In this document: positions 53,971 through 62,753 of the stretch, in pieces | Layout of the letters: every line of letters begins with the position of its first letter | Numbering within the stretch: the first letter of the stretch is position 1 | Source of the DNA: DATJPR01 sp963811705 | Lineage (GTDB): Bacteria > Bacteroidota > Ignavibacteria > UBA10030 > UBA6906 | Length of the DNA stretch: 64,000 nt | Direction: 5' to 3' | NCBI GenBank assembly: GCA_963811705.1 | Contig: CAWESL010000017.1 | Coordinates: 62,001-126,000, forward strand | The notes under the pieces: model-generated | Databases searched by the model: none | What the model was told of the DNA's origin: nothing | Seen by the model: the letters and a program-made list of their open reading frames with translations, nothing else | Made by a program: the position numbers and the translations under genes

Positions 53971-55026
53971 ATGGCCGGGCTCATCCTTCAGGACATCCGG
54001 AAAGTCTTTGGCCCTCTCGAGGCCTTGCGGGGCGTCAGTCTGACGATTGAATCCGGGGAGTTCTTTTCCGTCCTTGGTCCCTCCGGCTGCGGGAAGACCA
54101 CGCTCCTCCGCATGATTGCAGGATTTGAGAAACTCTCCAGTGGCTCCATTCTTCTCGATGGCCGCGACATCACCGGACTTCCCCCGCAGGATCGACACAT
54201 TGGAATGGTGTTCCAGAATTACGCCCTGTTCCCGCATATGACGGTCGTCGAGAACATTGCCTACGGCTTGAAGATGCGGAAGATGCGAAAAGAAGAGATC
54301 CGCACCCGTGTCGACCAGGCTTTGGGTTCTGTCGGACTCGACTCAAAGGCCGGGACGCCGGTGCCCTATTTGAGCGGCGGTGAACAACAACGCGTGGCAC
54401 TCGCCAGGGCGATGGTCCTCGAGCCGCAAGTACTTTTGTGCGACGAGCCGCTGAGCAATCTCGACCTCGCTCTCCGAATGCAAATGCGTGCAGAAATCCG
54501 TTCGCTGCAGCGCCGGACCGGCATTACCACGGTCTACGTGACCCACGATCAGACAGAGGCAATGGGGCTCTCCGATCATGTCGCGGTCTTGCGCGATGGG
54601 AATCTTGAGCAAGCGGGATCCCCGGAAGAAGTGTATCGCAATCCGGCAACCCCGTTTGTCGCCGGGTTCCTCGGGTCAGCGAACATTGTTGATGGAGCAT
54701 GGGATGATCAGGGGCGGGTGTTCACCGGCGGTGGCCTCAGCATTGTTCTCCCCGGGACCCCATCGTCTGCCAGAGGGAAGAAGGGAGTCGTTGCAGTGAA
54801 GCCGGAGGCAATACGGCTAAGTCCGGCCGCAGGTACTTCCCGGAATGCAGGAGTCCTTGAGGACCGGGAGTATCTGGGATTCGTCTCGACTGCGGTGGTT
54901 CGAGTGGGAGAAATGCGACTGCATGTTACAGCACTGAGCAGCGAGTGGACGCGGAATTGGCGTCCTGGAGACAAGGTCGGCGTGGAAGTCGATTGGGATG
55001 GCTGTCGCGATTTCACGAAGGAGTGA
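53971..55026 (+). CDS. ABC transporter ATPase (FbpC/PotA type)
   Basis: 351 residues. Walker A GPSGCGKT (36-43), Q-loop in FQNYALFP (Q82), signature LSGGE (134-138), Walker B LLCDE (155-159), H-loop in YVTHDQTEAM. The C-terminal TOBE-like part (about 235-345) fits the iron/polyamine-importer group. It energises the adjacent permease and lies 3 nt after the solute-binding gene. Its stop shares a base with the permease start (TGATG). Confidence 0.93.
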   Translation: MAGLILQDIRKVFGPLEALRGVSLTIESGEFFSVLGPSGCGKTTLLRMIAGFEKLSSGSILLDGRDITGLPPQDRHIGMVFQNYALFPHMTVVENIAYGLKMRKMRKEEIRTRVDQALGSVGLDSKAGTPVPYLSGGEQQRVALARAMVLEPQVLLCDEPLSNLDLALRMQMRAEIRSLQRRTGITTVYVTHDQTEAMGLSDHVAVLRDGNLEQAGSPEEVYRNPATPFVAGFLGSANIVDGAWDDQGRVFTGGGLSIVLPGTPSSARGKKGVVAVKPEAIRLSPAAGTSRNAGVLEDREYLGFVSTAVVRVGEMRLHVTALSSEWTRNWRPGDKVGVEVDWDGCRDFTKE

Positions 55027-56699
55027 TGATGAACCGGCGCTCCTGGTCATGGATCCTGCCCTCGCTGCTTTTCCTTTTTTTTGTCGGCTATGTCCTCTAT
55101 CCGCTACTTTCGCTCAGTCATCAGGCATTCGGCGCCGGATGGTCGTTCGCATCGGGAAACGGTGCCGCCGGGGGTCTCCTCGGGAAAAGCACGATCGAGG
55201 CCGCGCTCAATTCAATTCTTGTTTCGGTCCTCTCCGTAATATTCGGCGGGATCGTCGGCGTGGTCCTTGCCGTTACGCTTACCCAGTTCAATTTTCCGTT
55301 TCGCCGTCTCCTCGCATTGCTTGCGGTTGTCCCCGTTGCCCTTCCTCCTCTCGTCGGTGTCGTCGCGTTCATGTTTGTATTCGGAGAAACGGGGATCCTT
55401 CCACGGTTTCTCTCATTTGTGACGGGGCTCCCGGCTTCGACATTGAGCATCGACGGTCTCCCTGCGATTGTGGCTGTTCACGTCTACTCATTCAATGCGT
55501 TTTACTATCTCTTCGCCTCTGCTGCTTTCGATCAGGTGGACGGATCGCTTGTTGAAGCCGCAACAAATCTTGGCGCCGGCCCCGGCAGAGTATTCAGGAC
55601 CATTTTGCTTCCCGAACTTCGGCCGGCGCTTCTTGGCGCTTCGATATTGACGTTTCTTTCGAGTATGGCGTCATTTTCCGCGCCGTTGCTCTTTGCGGGC
55701 TCGCATCGGTATCTGACGCTGGAAATTTTCATGGCGAAGACCAATGGCGAACTCGCACTTGCCTCCCGCCAAGCCATTCTGCTGCTTGCAGTGTCGTTGC
55801 TCTGTTTCGTCGTCCTCAACATTGTTGCAGGCTCGTCGATCGCCATGCGGAGGGCGAAGGGATCTTCGAGACGGGCGGAGTGGAAGGTCGGCTCACTTGG
55901 TCGAAAGATCTTGGTCGGCATCACCGCCCTCATCGCAGGCATCGAGTTTCTGCCGCTGGCGGTGATCATTCTCGTCTCGTTTGCGCGTGAAGGGTCATGG
56001 ACGACCCAACTGGTTCCGCAGAGCTATTCATTCGGCAATTATTCCCGTTTGCTCTCGGACGCGTCGGTGTTCGAACCGATCGGGAACAGCCTGACGATGA
56101 GTCTGATCGGCCTAGGAGGAGCGCTGGTCATCGGCGGCCTCTCGGCTTACCTGACGACTAAAGGAGTCTTCCGATCGGTCCGGAAGGGGGCAGATGTCGT
56201 CCTCAGCATCCCGTACGCCATTCCCGGGACCGTGCTGGCCATCGGGCTGATCCTTGCCTTCAACCGCCCGACAGTCCTCACAGGAATGAGCGTCCTTGTC
56301 GGGACGTTTTGGATTCTTCCTCTTGCGTACATGCTTCGCACCTATCCGCTGATGATGCGTTCCATTTCTTCATCCCTACAACAAATTGACGACGGCCTTC
56401 TTGAGGCGGCCTCGTCTCTCGGCGCGTCTGCTTGGCGGCGCCTGAGAACCGTCGTTCTTCCCCTTGCGCTGCCGGGGATCATAGCCGGGTCGATGCTGAC
56501 TCTGATCACCCTGATTGGAGAATTCGTGGCTTCGATTTTGCTGTATACGTACAGCAACCGGCCAATTGCGGTGGAAATCCTCGCTCAGGTTCGTTCGTAC
56601 AGCTTTGGACAGGCATCCGCATATTGCGTTCTGGTTCTCCTTTTGATTCTCGGGGTCGTAGGAATGGGAGAGGCGTTTCGCCGCAGATCCGGAACCTAG
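55026..56699 (+). CDS. ABC transporter permease, two fused BPD domains (FbpB-like)
   Basis: 557 residues from the ATG at 55026, preceded by gaaggag. About 12 membrane helices in two repeats, each with an EAA loop: EAATNLGAGPGRVFRTILLPELRP (about 177-200) and EAASSLGASAWRRLRTVVLPLALPG (about 460-485). One chain therefore supplies both membrane halves, as in FbpB-type ferric importers, where many relatives use two subunits. With the lipoprotein and ATPase genes it completes an importer. A short G4/C4 hairpin follows the stop but is weak. Confidence 0.92.
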   Translation: MMNRRSWSWILPSLLFLFFVGYVLYPLLSLSHQAFGAGWSFASGNGAAGGLLGKSTIEAALNSILVSVLSVIFGGIVGVVLAVTLTQFNFPFRRLLALLAVVPVALPPLVGVVAFMFVFGETGILPRFLSFVTGLPASTLSIDGLPAIVAVHVYSFNAFYYLFASAAFDQVDGSLVEAATNLGAGPGRVFRTILLPELRPALLGASILTFLSSMASFSAPLLFAGSHRYLTLEIFMAKTNGELALASRQAILLLAVSLLCFVVLNIVAGSSIAMRRAKGSSRRAEWKVGSLGRKILVGITALIAGIEFLPLAVIILVSFAREGSWTTQLVPQSYSFGNYSRLLSDASVFEPIGNSLTMSLIGLGGALVIGGLSAYLTTKGVFRSVRKGADVVLSIPYAIPGTVLAIGLILAFNRPTVLTGMSVLVGTFWILPLAYMLRTYPLMMRSISSSLQQIDDGLLEAASSLGASAWRRLRTVVLPLALPGIIAGSMLTLITLIGEFVASILLYTYSNRPIAVEILAQVRSYSFGQASAYCVLVLLLILGVVGMGEAFRRRSGT

Positions 56700-56933
56700 G
56701 GGATTTTCGCCCCATTTCTTGTATTAATTTGCATTGTTTTGTATCTTTCCCTGCTTGGATTTGGCCGGAAATAAACGGCAGATATTGATTACCCCACCCG
56801 TTTCATCCTGCCGATGAGGTAAGCCGAATGTTACCCCGGAGGACGCAAGATTCTGCCAGCGTTGACATCGGCAGAAATCTCCGCAGGAGTAGGGTTTGGC
56901 TGAGCCGTTACATCGCGAGGCGATTGAAGGACT

Positions 56934-57007
<74 letters not shown>

Positions 57008-57057
57008 CTGCACGACAATCTACCGTTCCATTCATCCATCTGGAGTCTGTTGAGTCC

Positions 57058-57747
57058 ATGTTAACTCCGAAGAAGAAGCTTTCGAAAAGAGAGTTGAAAC
57101 AAGATACCCTCGTCACCTCGTATGTCAAGGTCACGACGTTCTATGAGACAAACCGGCGGATGATCAGCATTGTCACGGGTGCGGTGATCGTCCTGGCCAT
57201 TGCGCTCATCATCTATGGCCGGAACCGTGCCGCGAGCAACGTCGGTGCGTCGACTGCAATCGGAAGCGTCTACCAGCTCTTCGACAGCGGCCAGTACCAG
57301 TTGGCGATCGATGGAATCCCGGAACGAAACGTCAAGGGGTTGAGGTCGATCGTTGATGACTACGGCAATTCCAACGCGGGGGACATCGCACGGTTCTATC
57401 TCGCCAACGCGTACTATGCCCTTGGGAAATATCAAGACGCCCTGGACCAGTTCAAGAAGTTCAGTCCAACCGACGAGACGCTGGATATCTCCAGACTCTC
57501 CGGGATCGGGTGTTGCTACGAAGGGCTGGGGATGCACAAAGACGCCGCAGAGTATTTCGAAAAAGCGGCGGACAAGGATCCCAAGGATGCCGGATGTGCG
57601 GAGAATATGAGTAACGCCGCGAGGAACTTCGCGGCAGCCGGGCAAAAGGACGAGGCGTTAACCCTGCTGAAGAAACTCAAGAAGGATTTTCCCGCGACGT
57701 CATACGGGAGAGACGCTGACAGGGAAATCGCCGCGCTTTCGCTGTAA
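57058..57747 (+). CDS. Membrane-anchored TPR protein
   Basis: 229 residues. A basic cytoplasmic N-terminus (KKKLSKRELKQDTLVTSYVKV) precedes one membrane helix at about 37-55 (IVTGAVIVLAIALIIYG). TPR-like repeats follow (about 70-225), for example DIARFYLANAYYALGKYQDALDQF and LSGIGCCYEGLGMHKDAAEYF. The layout resembles YfgM/BamD-like helper proteins with periplasmic TPRs. Gene order next to tRNA-Arg and a phosphatase module does not define its role. Confidence 0.85.
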   Translation: MLTPKKKLSKRELKQDTLVTSYVKVTTFYETNRRMISIVTGAVIVLAIALIIYGRNRAASNVGASTAIGSVYQLFDSGQYQLAIDGIPERNVKGLRSIVDDYGNSNAGDIARFYLANAYYALGKYQDALDQFKKFSPTDETLDISRLSGIGCCYEGLGMHKDAAEYFEKAADKDPKDAGCAENMSNAARNFAAAGQKDEALTLLKKLKKDFPATSYGRDADREIAALSL

Positions 57748-57793
57748 TCCGGAGAGCGGGCCTAACCATCACTTTTTTCCAGACGCAAGAGTC

Positions 57794-59917
57794 GTGATCA
57801 AGCTCCGACGATTCCTATATATCGGCGGCGCTTTCCTGCTGCTTCTCGTCAAGTTTACGATCGACGTGATCAGCAAGAATGTCGAGCTGGAAGTAGGCGG
57901 GCTGACGCTCATTCGTGAAGCGGCGGTGGCGGGGGCGTTTCTTCTCATCGGGTTGACGATGTTCGGGTCTGCCAAGAGTCGGGAGCAGACTCCGATGCGG
58001 CGGCTTGGCGTCCTGCTCGTGGCGGCATACGGGCTCTCATTTCTCGGCATCGCCTTCAACGCCATTTCGATTCAGGGATTCGACCGCAAGAATCTCTCGC
58101 TCCTTCCCCTCGACTATCCCACGATGTTCCTGGCATCGATTGTCTCGGTGCTGTTCGGCGTTTTTTCCCTGCTCTCGCTGAAGTTTCTGAAGGACCTCAT
58201 TTTTTACCAGCGGCGCAGGGGGACCCAGAGGAACTTCGTCCTACTGGTCAGCGCGGTGGTGTTCGCGGCGGGTTCGGTGGTGATGCTCAGGCCGCTGGAC
58301 AGCAGCATTGTGACCTCCATCCTTCTTGCCGTGACGGTCGTGTTCGCGGTGATGAATTCCTTCCGTCTCCCCTGGATCGTTTACCTTTCCAAGCGGGAGA
58401 AGTTGATCGCGCTTGTGTATGGTTTTCTTCTCTTCGTCGCGTTTACCGGCATGGACGTCGCGCTGGTGACGGATTCGAATCTTCGCCGATCGTTGCTGTA
58501 CTACTCGTATCCTTTGCGTGAATGGGTCCAGCTCTGCATCCTGACGGGAAACATCTACTTCGGAATGACCTTTGTTTCGACCCTCTTTCATCTCCCGACC
58601 GCTGAGGCCTTCGAACGCAAGCGCTCTGAAGTGACATCGCTCCACAACCTCAGCCGGCTCATTACCCGGGTTCTCGATTTCAAGGAACTGACCGAAACAG
58701 TGACCTCGATGACGCAGCAGGTTTGTGAAGCAAAGAGCTGCTGGCTCGAGTTGATCCAGACCGAACCGGGGACAGGATTGGAACAGGAGGCAAGCAGCGA
58801 ACAACCGTTGCGCGTGACCATCGTCGCACAGATGAACATCTCGCCGGAAGAGATCGAGCAACTCCACGGAAGTCCTCCCAGTCTGCTCCGCCAGGAAGTC
58901 TTTGCGCGGCGCGGACCGATGGTCGTCGATGATGTGCAGCGTGATAAACGGTTTCAACATCTGAAGAAAACCAAAGGCCCGGTTGCGAGCATCGTCGTGA
59001 TGCCGTTGATCTCCCACAGCGGCCTGATCGGCCTCCTGTACGCGACGAAAGGGACCGCCTACGGGTTCCTGAAAGACGATATCGACGTGATCGCAGCATT
59101 TGCCGATCAGGCTGCGATCGCCCTGGAGAATTCGCGCTTGATTCATGAATCCATCGAGCGCGAACGCATGATCAGAGAGATGATGCTCGCGCAGGAAATG
59201 CAGCGCAAGCTTCTTCCTCAAACCGTGCCGGTTCATGTGTCGTTCGAAATCGATGCCCATTCAACACCGGCATTTGAGGTCGGCGGTGACTACTATGACT
59301 TTGTCGAATTAAGCGGAGACAGGCTGGGGATCGTTGTCGGGGATGTGTCCGGAAAGGGGGTCCCGGCGGCATTCTATATGTCGGAGGTCAAGGGAATTTT
59401 TCAGTCCCTGAGCACGCACTACCCGTCCCCGCGGGATCTCCTCATCCGCGCGAACGAGATCCTTGCAGGAAGCGTGGATCGTCGGTCGTTTGTGAGCCTT
59501 CTCTTTGCGGTGGTGGAGCTTCGCACGGGAAGAATGACGATGGCGCGTGCCGGTCACTGTCCACTTCTGTTCGCTTCGGATGTATCGGTCGAATACATCC
59601 GGTCCGGCGGGATGGGCCTCGGCCTCAGCCGCGAGAGTGTGTTTAGTGAATCCCTGGAAGAGCATTCGATGGTGCTCAGCCCCGGGGATGTGTGTGTCTT
59701 CTATACGGATGGCGTTCCCGAGGCTATGCACGAAAACGAGGAATTCGGTTACGAGCGACTGCTCTCGGTCGCAAGAGATTCGTACACCGGCACTGCCCCT
59801 GAAATCAAGAATGCCGTCCTCTCATCACTGCAAGGTTTTGTGCGAAACACGATGAATCATGACGATATTACTCTCGTTGTCCTCAAATGGAAAGGATGTG
59901 AAAGGAGTCCAGCATGA
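57794..59917 (+). CDS. Membrane SpoIIE-type PP2C phosphatase with GAF domain (RsbU-like)
   Basis: 707 residues from a GTG at 57794. The N-terminal 240 residues form about seven membrane helices, a possible sensor. A linker and a GAF domain (about 280-440) follow, then a PP2C domain of SpoIIE type (about 475-700) beginning LAQEMQRKLLPQ, with VGGDYYDF, GDVSGKGVPAA (metal-binding D517) and YTDGVPEAMHENEE. Such enzymes dephosphorylate STAS anti-anti-sigma proteins in partner-switching systems. The STAS gene follows with a 4-nt overlap (ATGA). Confidence 0.9.
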   Translation: MIKLRRFLYIGGAFLLLLVKFTIDVISKNVELEVGGLTLIREAAVAGAFLLIGLTMFGSAKSREQTPMRRLGVLLVAAYGLSFLGIAFNAISIQGFDRKNLSLLPLDYPTMFLASIVSVLFGVFSLLSLKFLKDLIFYQRRRGTQRNFVLLVSAVVFAAGSVVMLRPLDSSIVTSILLAVTVVFAVMNSFRLPWIVYLSKREKLIALVYGFLLFVAFTGMDVALVTDSNLRRSLLYYSYPLREWVQLCILTGNIYFGMTFVSTLFHLPTAEAFERKRSEVTSLHNLSRLITRVLDFKELTETVTSMTQQVCEAKSCWLELIQTEPGTGLEQEASSEQPLRVTIVAQMNISPEEIEQLHGSPPSLLRQEVFARRGPMVVDDVQRDKRFQHLKKTKGPVASIVVMPLISHSGLIGLLYATKGTAYGFLKDDIDVIAAFADQAAIALENSRLIHESIERERMIREMMLAQEMQRKLLPQTVPVHVSFEIDAHSTPAFEVGGDYYDFVELSGDRLGIVVGDVSGKGVPAAFYMSEVKGIFQSLSTHYPSPRDLLIRANEILAGSVDRRSFVSLLFAVVELRTGRMTMARAGHCPLLFASDVSVEYIRSGGMGLGLSRESVFSESLEEHSMVLSPGDVCVFYTDGVPEAMHENEEFGYERLLSVARDSYTGTAPEIKNAVLSSLQGFVRNTMNHDDITLVVLKWKGCERSPA

Positions 59918-60291
59918 GTGATTTTAAGGTCGCCCTGCGGGAGCAAAACAGCATCAATGTCCTGGAGCTGAAGGGCTATTTGGACGCCCATACCGCGCCG
60001 AAGCTCGAGGAGGCTCTCCAGAACCTTCTCAGCTCCTCGCGTTATAATATTGTGATCAATTGCCGGGATCTCTCGTATATAAGTAGTGCGGGACTGGGAG
60101 TCTTTATGGCGTTCATTGAGGAGGTGCGTAAGAACAACGGTGACATCAAGTTGACGAACATGTCTCCCAAAGTGTACAACGTGTTCGACCTCCTGGGTTT
60201 TCCGTTGCTCTATGAGATCTTCAAGGAAGAACAGGAGGCGATTACCCGGTTCTTCGACAAGGGAAAAGCGACTCCCATCACGCCACGATGA
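59914..60291 (+). CDS. STAS-domain anti-sigma-factor antagonist (RsbV-like)
   Basis: 125 residues with ribosome site aaaggag. A single STAS domain with DLSYISSAGLGVFM around residues 53-65; Ser57/Ser58 occupies the regulatory phosphorylation site. Dephosphorylated RsbV-type proteins capture the kinase/anti-sigma partner. The last 10-15 residues are a basic tail. The gene overlaps both neighbours by 4 nt, which ties it to the upstream phosphatase and the downstream kinase. Confidence 0.94.
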   Translation: MSDFKVALREQNSINVLELKGYLDAHTAPKLEEALQNLLSSSRYNIVINCRDLSYISSAGLGVFMAFIEEVRKNNGDIKLTNMSPKVYNVFDLLGFPLLYEIFKEEQEAITRFFDKGKATPITPR

Positions 60292-60737
60292 TATCACCGT
60301 CCTACGGATCAACTCGAGTGAAGACCGATACAATTCACATAGAAAGCAGGACGGAACGGCTGAACATCGTCCGGGAATTTGTCTCGGACGCAGCCCGACG
60401 TGTCGGGTTCTCGGACGAAGAAGTCGGCAAGATTGCGCTTGCCGTCGATGAAGCGTGTACGAACATCATCAAGCACGCCTACAAGTTCGACCCGAACCAG
60501 GATATCGCCGTGAGCGTCGCGACGGAAAACCAATTGTTCGTCGTCCGCATTCGCGACCATGGTCGCACGTTCGACCCTACGTCCGTCCAGCCACCAAACA
60601 TGAAAGAATACCTGACCCACTTCCGACGCGGTGGGCTCGGCGTCCATTTGATGCGTTCCTTGATGGACAAGGTGGAATATTCCATCGTTCCCGGCACGAC
60701 GAATGAAGTCCGCCTCACGAAAAACCTCCCTCACTGA
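60288..60737 (+). CDS. RsbW-like serine kinase / anti-sigma factor
   Basis: 149 residues from the ATG at 60288 (a GTG at 60318 is a possible alternative). HATPase fold: N box DEACTNIIKHAY, G1 box DHGRTFDP, and the glycine-rich RRGGLGVHLMRSLMD. RsbW-type kinases phosphorylate the STAS partner and otherwise bind a target, classically sigma-B-like factors. No sigma-B gene is in this operon, so the target is unknown. The 3' end overlaps the next phosphatase gene by 35 nt. Confidence 0.93.
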   Translation: MISPSYGSTRVKTDTIHIESRTERLNIVREFVSDAARRVGFSDEEVGKIALAVDEACTNIIKHAYKFDPNQDIAVSVATENQLFVVRIRDHGRTFDPTSVQPPNMKEYLTHFRRGGLGVHLMRSLMDKVEYSIVPGTTNEVRLTKNLPH

Positions 60738-62496
60738 CGTCCCCCGATCGAAGGCCGGGTTGCCGAAACCTCTCGACACATCGTACGAGAGCCACTTCGA
60801 TCACCAGGCGCTGTTCGAATTCAGCACCGTCATCAATTCCTCCCTGGATCACGAGTTTATTCTCAGCCACATCCTCCTGACGCTGATGGGGAAGCTCCTC
60901 GCGCCGCGGGGGATGGTTCTCCAGGCGGCACCCGATGTGGCACGGACGTATACCATCGAAAAGGTGAAGGGATTCGATTCCAGCGTGCAGGGAAAACAGC
61001 TTGTCATTCCACGCATGCCGCACGCTCTCACGTTCCTCGGGAGGTCGAAAGGGAAGAACCAGCCGTGGATGGAAGAGCTCGAAGCCCTTGGCGTCAGCAT
61101 CGTCCTGCCGCTCCTGATGGCGCAGAGACCGATTGGTGCCCTGGCGTTCAGTGAACGGTTCTCGAGCAGATCGCTCCTGGCGCGGGAAAAAACCTACCTC
61201 CGATCGCTGGCGAATATTTCCGCCACAGCGATTGAGAAGGCAAGAACCATCGACGCCCTCCAGGTGGTAAACCGGAAACTCGATCGGAAGATCCAGGAGT
61301 TGAACACGTTGTTCGACCTCGGCAAGGAGTTCGGGTCGCTGCTCGATCCTGAAAAGCTTGTTCGACTGCTGGTATTTTCGATCCTCGGTCAGATCGGCGT
61401 GAACCGGTACCTGCTCGGCCTCCGGGAAGGCGCCGATATGAATATTGCGGCGTCGAAAACCGACGGTCCGGCACCGCAGGGAGAACTGCTGAATTTGCTT
61501 TCGGGCGTCAAGAGCGCGTGTCCCCTCGCGAACGTCCCGATCCGATCCGCCATGGATCCGCGTCCGGTGCTGCTTGGACTCGGCCTGCACATCGTGGTTC
61601 CCATGCAATTGCAGGGAGAAACGCGCGGCGTCCTGCTCCTTGGAGAAAAACTCAACAGGGAAGAGTACACCGGTGCGGATCTCGAGTATCTTGCCTCGCT
61701 GGCGAATCTCGCAATCATTTCGATCGAAAACGCGCGGCTCTTTCAGGAAGCGCTCGAGAAACAGAAGCTCGAGAATGAGTTGATGATCGCACGGGATATT
61801 CAGAAGGGCCTGCTCCCGAGCGTCATCCCGCATCTCGACCGCCTGGATATTGCCGCTACCAACATCAGCTCCAAGCAGGTGGGGGGCGACTATTATGACG
61901 TCGTGGAGATGACCGAAGGACGGCACATTATTGCGATCGGCGACGTCTCCGGCAAAGGGACCCCCGCGGCGCTGCTGATGGCGAATTTGCAGGCGACGAT
62001 TCGCGCGCTGGTGCCGCTGGACCTTTCCCTGGGAGAACTCACCGGCCGCGTCAACGATCTCCTCTGTCAGAATACCGGCGGCAACCGATTTGTGACCTTC
62101 TTCTGGGGATACGTCAATGTTGAGGCAACCAGTCTCACCTACGTCAACGCGGGTCACAACTATCCCTATCTGCTCCACGCCGAGGGATCGATTGATCGTC
62201 TGGACAAGGGCGGAATGATCCTGGGCATCCTCCCCACTGTGCGGCCGTATGAAATGGCGACGATCCCTCTCCGGGACGGCGATCTGCTCGTCCTGTTTAC
62301 CGACGGCGTAAGCGAGGCAATGAATCGGGTATCGGAAGAGTTTGGAGAGGATCGGCTCGAGCAGGTGATCCGCGATCATTCACAGAAGTCCGCCGCCGAA
62401 CTCATTGCGGAGATCCATCGCCATATCCAGGAATTCACGACAGGCGCTCCGCAGTCGGACGATATCACGATGATGGTGATCAAGGTACGGCGGTGA
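60703..62496 (+). CDS. Cytoplasmic SpoIIE-type PP2C phosphatase with tandem GAF domains
   Basis: 597 residues from the ATG at 60703, inside the kinase gene; a TTG at 60763 is an alternative start. Two GAF domains (about 25-180 and 195-350) are joined by a coiled helix and followed by SpoIIE PP2C (about 360-595) with IARDIQKGLLPSVIPHL, VGGDYYDVVEM, GDVSGKGTPAALLM and FTDGVSEAMNRVSEE. There is no membrane region, unlike the first phosphatase in the operon. Two phosphatases in one module may integrate two signals on the same STAS protein. Confidence 0.9.
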   Translation: MKSASRKTSLTDVPRSKAGLPKPLDTSYESHFDHQALFEFSTVINSSLDHEFILSHILLTLMGKLLAPRGMVLQAAPDVARTYTIEKVKGFDSSVQGKQLVIPRMPHALTFLGRSKGKNQPWMEELEALGVSIVLPLLMAQRPIGALAFSERFSSRSLLAREKTYLRSLANISATAIEKARTIDALQVVNRKLDRKIQELNTLFDLGKEFGSLLDPEKLVRLLVFSILGQIGVNRYLLGLREGADMNIAASKTDGPAPQGELLNLLSGVKSACPLANVPIRSAMDPRPVLLGLGLHIVVPMQLQGETRGVLLLGEKLNREEYTGADLEYLASLANLAIISIENARLFQEALEKQKLENELMIARDIQKGLLPSVIPHLDRLDIAATNISSKQVGGDYYDVVEMTEGRHIIAIGDVSGKGTPAALLMANLQATIRALVPLDLSLGELTGRVNDLLCQNTGGNRFVTFFWGYVNVEATSLTYVNAGHNYPYLLHAEGSIDRLDKGGMILGILPTVRPYEMATIPLRDGDLLVLFTDGVSEAMNRVSEEFGEDRLEQVIRDHSQKSAAELIAEIHRHIQEFTTGAPQSDDITMMVIKVRR

Positions 62497-62702
62497 GTAG
62501 GCAGTTTACAGTAAGAAGTAGGCAGAAAACTATTGCTGTTGTTGGTTCGTCCCCAGGTCCCACAGACCCAAGGTCCCAAGTATCAAGGTCCACCCAGTTG
62601 GCAGTTGCCAACTGACAATCGACAAGTGACAATCGTCAAGTGACAATTGTTCTCCCCCCCTTCTCCCTTGCTCCCTTATTGCTTCTCCCTCGCTTTCTCC
62701 CT
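62497..62702. repeat. Noncoding mosaic of short-period degenerate repeats
   Basis: Begins right after the phosphatase stop. Heptamers lie end to end at 62497-62524 (gtaggca, gtttaca, gtaagaa, gtaggca) and at 62596-62647 (agttggc, agttgcc, then tgacaat, cgacaag, tgacaat, cgtcaag, tgacaat with aac between). AGGTCC recurs at 62555, 62571 and 62586 (about 15 nt apart). A pyrimidine-rich tract with repeated CTCCC fills 62649-62702. No gene is credible here. Confidence 0.7.
62595..62614. terminator. Hairpin within repeat tract, possible terminator
   Basis: A perfect 9-bp inverted repeat, CAGTTGGCA-gt-TGCCAACTG, lies within the repeat mosaic about 100 nt after the phosphatase stop. No T run follows, so a terminator role is uncertain; it may instead be a by-product of the heptamer units. 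Confidence 0.35.
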
Positions 62703-62753
62703 AAATTCTGTTATTGCGAACTGCACGCGCACGTCTTTCACAACAGAAGCCCG

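Noticed and set aside
56699..56713. Hairpin GGGG/CCCC after the permease gene as a terminator
   Set aside because: Only four base pairs with no strong T run; too weak to call.
62640..62753. Longer start for the recombinase-like gene
   Set aside because: The extra residues arise from the pyrimidine-rich repeat tract; the core-binding domain begins after the ATG at 62754.
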